Positions 7,648-13,645 of a DNA stretch of 13,645 nucleotides are shown here, in pieces (position 1 is the stretch's first letter; every line of letters begins with the position of its first letter). The notes under the pieces were generated by a model, which was given only the letters and a program-made list of their open reading frames with translations, did no database searches and was not told where the DNA came from. The translations under genes and the position numbers were made by a program. This DNA comes from Zygnema cylindricum (taxonomy: Eukaryota > Streptophyta > Zygnematophyceae > Zygnematales > Zygnemataceae). Where the stretch lies: contig JBBHKE010002113.1 of the NCBI GenBank assembly GCA_037447655.1, positions 1-13,645 of the forward strand, given 5' to 3'.

Positions 7648-8984
7648 TTTAATGCCCCAAAATCTCGGCATGCGACTTTCGTTACTAAGACCCAAATGTG
7701 ATGTTATATAGGGTATTAAGATTCTCGAGAACCATAACTGATGTTGCTAAGCCCTGAAAGTATGATTTATGGAGTGTTAGGAGAGACAAGAAAAATCTCA
7801 TTTGTTCTGGTCACTTTTGAGCTCTTAAACCAATTGGGCATGTCAAAGTCTGAGTAGAATTGTAACATTTGTAAGACATAAATAATTATTTTTAAAATAT
7901 TAATGCTACGTCAAATCTCTAAAATATGGTGTTAGTGCTTCCGTTTTTGTGTTAAATTTGCGCATTTTAAGTGAAAGTGGATTGTAATTGATCTTATCTA
8001 AATGCCACTAAATTCCACCATTTTAAAACCTATAGACAACGATTAATTTTCAACTCTAGTTCAAACTTTACATTGTTTTTTTGTAGCCACATCGACCCTC
8101 TTCACCATATGAAATCTCTTACTGTAGGTACTTACGACCGTGAATCATGAAAATCATTTTTGATTTAATTTATAAATGAGCATATTGTTAAGGTGAAAAA
8201 TAAGGCTTGAAAGTCTTTTTTACAAATGGATTCACATGATATTTTGTTTTGCCATGTACCCCATTTTTTTTCTAAACATTTTTTCACTTATAATATAACA
8301 ACCGGATAGACTGTCGTGTGTTTTTTATCAAATCAGCCACTATAATAGATTATGTGAATAGCGGGTTGTTGTCTTTTCATGAAAGACTTGAAGAGTGAGA
8401 CTAGTAGTGCTCCGTCAAATTTGGCATTTTTAGTGGCTTTGTGTAATAAAGTATATTTAAAGGTGAGTTAATGGCTAATTATTATTCGGTAGGAAAAAAT
8501 AAGAGACCGATGATAATGACATTTTTTTTATGGTGGAGAGCTGTTGGTTTCCACGTGGTAGGTCGATTTTAGTATAATGATATAAAAAAACATTGTTTGG
8601 TCGAAATCAAATTGTCCACAGAAAACTGTACTCAGAGGAGTTGAAAGAGGATTTCAATTTATTACAGACATAAGTAAAGCTATTTTCGTCAAAAATATCA
8701 AGAAGCATTCATAAATTAATTAAAGTAAAAAAATAAATCGTTTTTTTTTAACTGCGAACACCTAAGGGTGAAATAATAGTTCAAAATATTGTTACAACAA
8801 GTCATATTGCCTCATTTTTTGTTATATGTAGTGTGTTATCACTTATCTGACAATCGACACAATCTTGTTTCTCCTATTAAATGTCAAGTTTTTGTTGCAT
8901 GTTTTTTGTATTTAAAAGTTTGTCTGATATTCTTAATTTTGGATTTTATTTGTTTATCTTTGTCTCGCTCATATTTTCGTCCTA
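7648..8984. other. Gene-free AT-rich stretch, nothing recognised
   Basis: Long A/T runs and frequent stops on both strands. No tRNA, terminal repeats or coding frame of interest is visible. Confidence 0.5.
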
Positions 8985-9128
8985 CTCTCCTCCCTTTGTC
9001 TTTTCGTTTCTTCCTTTTTCGTCCCTTTTCCTCCTTTTTTCCCCTCTTAATCTCTCTTTCTCTCTATATCCCTCTCTCTCTCCCTCCTTCCCCTTCTCCC
9101 TCTTTTCTTTTAAACATTTATTTTTTCC
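8985..9128. repeat. Polypyrimidine low-complexity tract
   Basis: Almost purely C and T, with CTCTCTC and CCCT clusters around 9040-9110. It produces long but spurious frames on both strands (Phe/Leu/Ser-rich on plus, Lys/Glu/Arg-rich on minus). Confidence 0.85.
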
Positions 9129-9763
9129 CATGAAAAAACATATATGAAACAACTTTCGATTGTAAACATTCATAAGTGACGCTTCTATACTTTGTCGCTT
9201 CAGCTAATTTAGAGTTTGAATGCTCAAACTACCCTTATTTTCATCATAAAGTTTAACAATCATATTTTCTACATCATCATATACTATCGAAGAGGGTGGA
9301 ATGTCATTTTCTGTGCCCACATGCATTTTTGCTCTGATTGTAGAGCAAGCCCGAGAACATCCTCAACAACCTATAATTGGGCTCAACATCGTTTTTAATA
9401 GAATATTGATTATAAATTAATGAATAAACTATTCCATAGAATTAAGACCGTAATTTACCTTAAGGTAACGCCCATCATTTTCAATAAAAGGAGCAACGTT
9501 TTTGTATCTCCCCTCATTTGTGTAACATGTTTTCGATCTTTGTGTCCCGCGAGGCTGCACGAAGATCAAAGAAAAATAATGGTAGTACGGACGACATCTA
9601 CTCAGACGGTAGCCCCTTTGTGCCCAAATGGTTTCTCCGTCGCTAATTTTGCAATCAACAATATTCGTTGAGCACGTCGCCATAAAACATTCCTTTAGAG
9701 GCGCTAAAAAACAGTGATATTTTCTTCGAACCACGTACACGTTTCCTTCAATTTTCTGTAAAC
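9129..9763. other. Gene-free stretch between polypyrimidine tract and MITE C
   Basis: A 103-codon minus frame (9740-9429) has a mixed, Cys- and Tyr-containing composition (for example CSTNIVDCKISDGETIWAQRGY), but no domain I recognise and no flanking gene structure. I do not call it as a gene. GAGGCGCTAAAAAACAG near 9700 vaguely resembles ends of plant DNA elements, without a partner. Confidence 0.4.
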
Positions 9764-9765
9764 TA

Positions 9766-10358
9766 CACCGCGAATAGTAATTAGAGTAATGAAAAAATTA
9801 GAGTAAAAAAACAAAAAAAAAACAATTAGAGTAATGAACTCTAATTTATGTGATATAACTTTTTCACAGAGGATGTTTGCTCTAATTTATTTAAGTACTC
9901 TATATTGGGTTATGTCGGCATTAATTATCCACGCTGAAATTATGAACACTAAATTACGTAGACGTACAAAATCTGTGATTTCGTATAGTTTTGACGTCAT
10001 TATGACGTTAGTATTATTTGTTGCGCTGAATGTCAGTTAATGTTCACACTGACGACGATGCTGTCTACGGACGAAAGTTATGCGAACGGCTTTTTTTCGA
10101 TGTGATTGATTTTTTTGTTTAGTGCGAGTTCACGTGCGAGCGTGATTCTATTAAATCATTATTTGTACTTTTTTACTTAACAAAGTACAATTTTGCACGG
10201 TCGAACGTCGTCCGTACTCCACACTATTTAAAACAAACCTATATTACAATTTTTTACGCTAATTAAACTTACCTAAATTAGAATAATGAAAAAATTAGAA
10301 TCGTTTACTCTATTTGATGTCAAAGAGTCGAAATTTACTCTAATTACGATTCACGGTG
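9766..10358 (+). mobile_element. TA-MITE copy C, 593 bp, diverged member
   Basis: Flanked by TA at 9764-9765 and 10359-10360. The left end CACCGCGAATAGTAATTAG and the right end as reverse complement CACCGTGAATCGTAATTAG share a TIR of about 25 bp. The TIR is recognisably that of copies A and B. The interior shares the block CCACACTATTTA (about 10219-10230) with copy B (10961-10972) in the same orientation. No transposase is present. Confidence 0.75.
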
Positions 10359-10533
10359 TACAGTACATTTCTTTTGTCGTTGTATGTTTTTTTGTTCAAT
10401 TTGAACAGCTGTAAAATAGATTGCATTAGTGTTATTCCGACAACGCTATTAAATGGACTTTCTCCTTCGAATCGGAGGGCATATGTTTCGGCAAAGTTGA
10501 CGGACGCCTTGAGCAAACAAAAAGTTCGACCAA

Positions 10534-10542
10534 TTTAATTTA
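10534..10542. repeat. Left 9-bp target-site duplication of the MULE
   Basis: TTTAATTTA, repeated exactly at 11874-11882. A perfect 9-bp duplication is typical of Mutator-like elements. Confidence 0.85.
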
Positions 10543-10585
10543 GGGAATTGCTAATCGCAGAGACGATTTTTGCTGCGCGCAGGTA

Positions 10586-11123
10586 CACCGCGCATCGTTA
10601 TTAGTGTCAAAGTTTAAATAGTGTGGAAGTAAATATACCATCATTGACGCTAATTAAGATTTAAAAAAATAAAATAAAAAAGGTGTATTCTAATTTCGAC
10701 GTTTATGCTAATTTAGGAACAACAAAAATGGAATATTCGTTGTAAGATTATATACATTAATATATGTATTCGTACAAAATATTAAGAATCGTACGCCGTC
10801 GTGAAATTTAAATATTCGTACATGTAAGACTAATTTACGTGTCAGAACAATCCCGTTTTTTTAGCGCACGATCCTATGCGTGCGCGTCTGATTTAACTCA
10901 TTTTTTGTAAAATTTTCACTTGAAAAAGTACATTTATGTACGGTCTGACATAGACCGTACACCACACTATTTAGATATTATTGTAATTCGTCCTTAACGC
11001 TATTTTGTACGGTACCTTATTTAACGTCAAGGAAAAATTAAAATCATGTAACCTATTTGAGAAAAAAATCAAAATTTTAAGAACCCAAATTAGTGTCGTT
11101 GACACTAATAACGATGCGCGGTG
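10586..11123 (+). mobile_element. TA-MITE copy B, 538 bp, nested in the MULE left arm
   Basis: Perfect 25-bp TIRs begin CACCGCGCATCGTTATTAG on each end, flanked by TA at 10584-10585 and 11124-11125. The MULE right arm, read in reverse, preserves the empty site GCGCGCAGATAGTTGTC with a single TA, which shows that TA was duplicated on insertion. Internal hairpins are GTACGGTCT-GACAT-AGACCGTAC (about 10938-10960) and GCGCACG...CGTGCGC (about 10863-10884). Its perfect TIR makes it the best preserved member here. It has no coding capacity; the 70-codon frame from 11005 is a shared-repeat artefact. Confidence 0.9.
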
Positions 11124-11407
11124 TAGTTGTCAAAAATTGTACATTCTAAGTACAATTTCGTACAAGCTACGTACCTTTAAATTCAGATCTGACGGTCAAT
11201 CCGTCGAACAACTTTGACTGGCGGATTATTGTACCGGCGGTTAAAAAAGTGTCGCGCTTGCAAACGTCGACCGTCATAAAAAATAAAAAATCACACGGCC
11301 GGCGCAGTTTTACTGTAACCAAACTGCGGCAGCCACATATTAATAAAATGGCTGCGCGCGGGTAGTTTATCACTTCACGTTAGCCGCAAAAATGAAATCA
11401 ACTCGTT

Positions 11408-11430
11408 GTCACGTCCACCGTGGACGTGAC
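11408..11430. repeat. 23-bp palindrome at the centre of the MULE
   Basis: GTCACGTCCAC and GTGGACGTGAC are perfect inverted arms around one C. Pairing extends outward to about 15 bp if one G-T pair is allowed (11404-11434). It contains two ACGTC cores. Confidence 0.85.
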
Positions 11431-11873
11431 GACGTGTCATTTTAGTTTCATCGATATTTATACGCGGGTAGTCGGGTACGCATTTTTATTTTGTACGAAG
11501 TTTATTTGGTTTCGTGCGATTTTACACATGTTGTACGTCGTCCTTTAATATGTGTCCAAGTTCAATGTAACGGTTCGCGAGTTGATTTCATTTTTGCAGT
11601 AAACTACAGTACCTGCGCGCAGCCATTTTATTTATATGTGGCTGTCGCAGTTAGGTTATAGTAAACCTGCGCCGGCCGTGTGAAATTTTATTTTTTTTAT
11701 GACGGTGGACGTTTGCAAGCGCGACACTTTTTTAACCGCCGGTACAATATTCTGCCAGTCAAAGTTGTTCGACGGATTGACCGTCAGATCTGAAATTAGA
11801 TTGTACTTCAAATGTACAATTTCTGACAACTATCTGCGCGCAGCAAAAATCGTCTCTGCGATTAGCAATTCCC

Positions 11874-11882
11874 TTTAATTTA
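11874..11882. repeat. Right 9-bp target-site duplication of the MULE
   Basis: TTTAATTTA, an exact match to 10534-10542. Confidence 0.85.
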
Positions 11883-11947
11883 ATGTTGCGTTGCCATCAT
11901 TACATACGACATCGAAAAAAAATGCTATATTCTACTCTCCAACGGAG

Positions 11948-12003
11948 AAACACCCTAAACAGTAAACACCTTAAACAGTAAACACCCTAAACAGTAAGCA
12001 CCC
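11948..12003. repeat. 16-bp minisatellite, three and a half units
   Basis: AAACACCCTAAACAGT repeats at 11948, 11964 and 11980, then a partial AAGCACCC. One base differs in unit 2. Units 1 and 3 contain CCCTAAA, the plant telomere heptamer, but in a 16-bp unit, so this is not a telomeric array. Confidence 0.9.
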
Positions 12004-12356
12004 GTCCGTTGTATGACAAACTCATAACATGAAGAAATCTAGCATTGTTAACTCCTCGGTCGGGCGAACCCCCTCAACCGGCAAACGTCCGTCAATCCAC
12101 AACCGCGAAAGTCTCAAACCGCCCGATTGCTCACCGTTTATTTCTATTAACTGTCGACGTTTTTCCCCGCCATCTTTTGTGTGCACACGTGTCAGGCTCT
12201 TATTTGCTTTCCCCCAAACAGGAGGTTGAATCCGAACGTAGAATCCATCGCAACCGCAAATCGATAATCCAATATGGACAGAGAAGTTTTTTCAACTAGC
12301 GAGAAAAACTCTAATAACAAAATACTGTACGGCATAGTACAGCGGACTTTGTAATC
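12004..12356. other. GC-richer island without a recognised gene
   Basis: Less AT-rich than its surroundings, and open on the plus strand from 12045 to 12299 (PRSGEPPQPANVRQSTTAKV in the middle of one frame). No domain, splice structure or partner exon is recognised. An ACACGTGTC motif lies at 12185-12193, and CTGTAC-GGCATA-GTACAG at 12326-12343 is a 6-bp hairpin. It could be the edge of a gene or of an old element. Confidence 0.35.
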
Positions 12357-12358
12357 TA

Positions 12359-12764
12359 CACCGCCAATCGTTATTAGCGTTGTGTACATTATTTCCGTCC
12401 CGTTTTTTTTTTAAATTATTCTCCATTAGCGTAGTTCATTCTATTTTTTTCTGTACTCTATTTTTGGGTTAATTTTCAGGTACCGTACAAAACGAAAGTA
12501 CGCCATCCTTTAACTAGTGTGGTGTACGGATATTGTCATGCCGTTCATGATTGTACCTTTTAAAGTAAAAATGTACAATTTATTATGTTTAATAGCCGCG
12601 GACGCATGAGAATGTGCGGTCTTAGAAGGGGTTCAATCCGGGACCTAAAAAAATACGTTCACACTTATTAGACCAACAACCGTATTGTCAAAGTGTGAAC
12701 GACAAACAAATTCGTGTGTGGAAAATCATTTTTTCAGTAAATGAACGGAAATGTCGCGGCGGTG
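12359..12764 (-). mobile_element. TA-MITE copy D, damaged
   Basis: After TA (12357-12358) the left end CACCGCCAATCGTTATTAG matches the family TIR. The interior up to about 12620 follows copy A in the same orientation, with GTACCGTACAAAA, then a TAGTGTGGTGTACGG block and a GACGCAT...TGTGCGG hairpin region. A possible right end, GGCGGTG before TA at 12765-12766, matches the TIR for only about eight bases. The sequence from about 12620 does not align well, so the copy is deleted or interrupted. Confidence 0.55.
12656..12701. repeat. 11-bp inverted repeat inside damaged MITE D
   Basis: CGTTCACACTT (12656-12666) and AAGTGTGAACG (12691-12701) are perfect complements with 24 bases between. Other family members do not have it here, so it may be a short inserted element or the remains of one. 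Confidence 0.75.
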
Positions 12765-12766
12765 TA

Positions 12767-13306
12767 TAACTGTAACCTACATATATACAGTTTCAACACC
12801 GAGTAGGTTCTTTGTAAAGCACCTGTACTTACCATTAATGCTATTTTATGGTTATGGTCCATTTAGCGTAAAATTTATTGTATTAAAGTGAAGATGGTCC
12901 CATTTAGTATAACTGTACATTGTAATATGGTGTCGAACATAAAATAAAATAAACATTTACGTTAATATAGGGTTGAATGTCAAAAAATAATAAATTAAAG
13001 TTGAAATTTGTATTTTTTAGAATAAAACAACATCATTAGGCGTTGGTGATATTTGGGGATGGGAAACGCCAAATGCGGACAGTCCATAAAAAAAAAATGT
13101 TTTTGGCCAATCACAACCAACGGTTTTTTGGTGGGATATGTACGGCGTTATTTCGACAAAAAATCAATTTCCTTCACCGCAAAGCAGACGAACCCACCGC
13201 CGCCTGCTCCACCTTTCATCCATGGGTCCCGCCCTATCAACCTACAATTTCTACGTCCAGCCACTCTCAACTTTACCGTGAACAGCGTTCCAACTTGTGG
13301 TTTGTG
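12767..13306. other. Gene-free stretch, nothing firm
   Basis: AT-rich up to about 13040, then more balanced. The 176-codon frame from 13053 is Pro- and Ser-rich and then runs into the GA-rich tract. It shows no domain and I do not accept it as a gene. Confidence 0.45.
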
Positions 13307-13315
13307 TGTCTCTCA

Positions 13316-13383
13316 CCTTCCTCCAGCTCCGCCTCCCCCTCCCTCCTCATTTTTCCTCTCTCTTTACCATTCTCTCTCTTTAT
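13316..13383. repeat. Polypyrimidine tract
   Basis: C/T-rich with few interruptions (CTCCCCCTCCCTCCTC, then CTCTCTCTTT). It is complementary in character to the GA tract at 13474-13571, and the two could pair as arms about 90 bases apart. A CACGTG hexamer follows at 13391-13396. Confidence 0.75.
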
Positions 13384-13473
13384 CATATGCCACGTGTGAC
13401 GAAGACCTTGGTCGAGAACCATTCGGGCGGGACAGTTGTCATCTTGTGGGCCAACACAGCGGAAGTAGGACCT

Positions 13474-13571
13474 GGAGGGAAGGAGAGGGAGAGGGAGAGG
13501 GAGATGGAGAGGGAGAAGGAGAGGGAGAGCGAGAGGGAGAGCGAGAGGAAGGAGAGGAGGGAAGGGAAGGA
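13474..13571. repeat. Polypurine GA-rich tract
   Basis: Nearly pure purine over about 98 bases, with GAGGGA and GAGAGG units and three single pyrimidine breaks near 13505, 13530 and 13542. The window then ends in CTCCCTCTCTCTCT (13632-13645), the start of another pyrimidine run. Confidence 0.9.
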
Positions 13572-13645
13572 TTTCCAGTTTAGCCAGTGTAACGGATATG
13601 TAGATTATACCTGCTGTCAAATATTTTAACTCTCCCTCTCTCTCT

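Larger units (their letters stand above)
10543..11873. mobile_element. Foldback Mutator-like element (long-TIR MULE, non-autonomous), 1331 bp including a nested MITE
   Basis: The ends GGGAATTGCTAATCGCAGAG and, reversed, CTCTGCGATTAGCAATTCCC are perfect complements, and exact 9-bp duplications flank them. Without the inserted MITE, the left arm (10543-10583 and 11124 to about 11404) pairs with the right arm (about 11587-11873) over nearly 300 bp. The arms share, for example, AGATCTGACGGTCAATCCGT, AAAAAGTGTCGCGCTTGCAA and ATGAAATCAACTCG in inverted order. The middle (about 11405-11586) holds a palindrome at 11408-11430. No MURA-type transposase is seen, so movement would need a transposase supplied elsewhere. 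Element size without the MITE is about 791 bp. Confidence 0.88.

Noticed and set aside
9429-9740. 103-codon minus-strand frame before MITE C
   Set aside because: Mixed composition but no domain or homologue that I recognise. Kept only as a note in the gene-free entry.
11005-11217. 70-codon frame similar to the frame at 2157-1963
   Set aside because: The similarity is due to MITE copies A and B being the same repeat. The frames read into unrelated flanks on either side.
12625-12650. B-box-like GGTTCAATCC suggesting a tRNA
   Set aside because: No A box or foldable cloverleaf upstream.
13053-13583. 176-codon plus-strand frame, the longest in the window
   Set aside because: It is Pro/Ser-rich and then repeats Glu-Gly-Arg through the GA tract. 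The length comes from low complexity; no domain is visible.

Overview
This window looks like nuclear DNA of a flowering plant, in a gene-poor stretch made mostly of decayed or non-autonomous transposable elements. The plant assignment rests on three things: a Ty1/copia-type gag remnant with DUF4219-like and UBN2-like segments, a Mutator-like (MULE) element with a 9-bp target-site duplication, and several short TIR elements. The species cannot be named from sequence alone. I see no intact protein-coding gene, no rRNA gene and no CRISPR array. Almost every short open frame is low-complexity, non-coding repeat, or a shadow.

Layout. Positions 1-189 and 7459-7647 are identical copies of one repeat that carries a tRNA-like cloverleaf (66-136 and 7524-7594). 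The second copy sits just upstream of a minus-strand, broken copia-type gag (about 7400-6445) that ends in a 17-nt A tract on its own strand. Between them lie three diverged copies of an interspersed repeat, here called family R: 190-550 plus, about 3330-2685 minus, and about 4885-5655 plus. Family R carries a series of small hairpins whose stems are partly conserved by paired changes. A 5'-block with a shared start-codon context occurs three times (3745-3605 minus, 4541-4690 plus, 6144-6295 plus); the first two lie in the same order and orientation relative to an R copy. A second tRNA-like sequence is on the minus strand at 4748-4810.

The right part is a nest of DNA transposons. A 1331-bp foldback MULE (10543-11873) is flanked by a perfect 9-bp duplication, and its left arm was later invaded by a 538-bp TA-duplicating MITE (10586-11123). 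Related MITEs lie at 2039-2577, 9766-10358 and, as a broken copy, from 12359. The last 600 bases hold low-complexity polypyrimidine and polypurine tracts.

There is no operon or pathway here. The relations between parts are insertion history: R copies and the MULE are older, and the TA-MITE and the 189-bp repeat came later. The most unusual items are the identical repeats that contain a tRNA-like fold, and the covarying hairpin series in family R.
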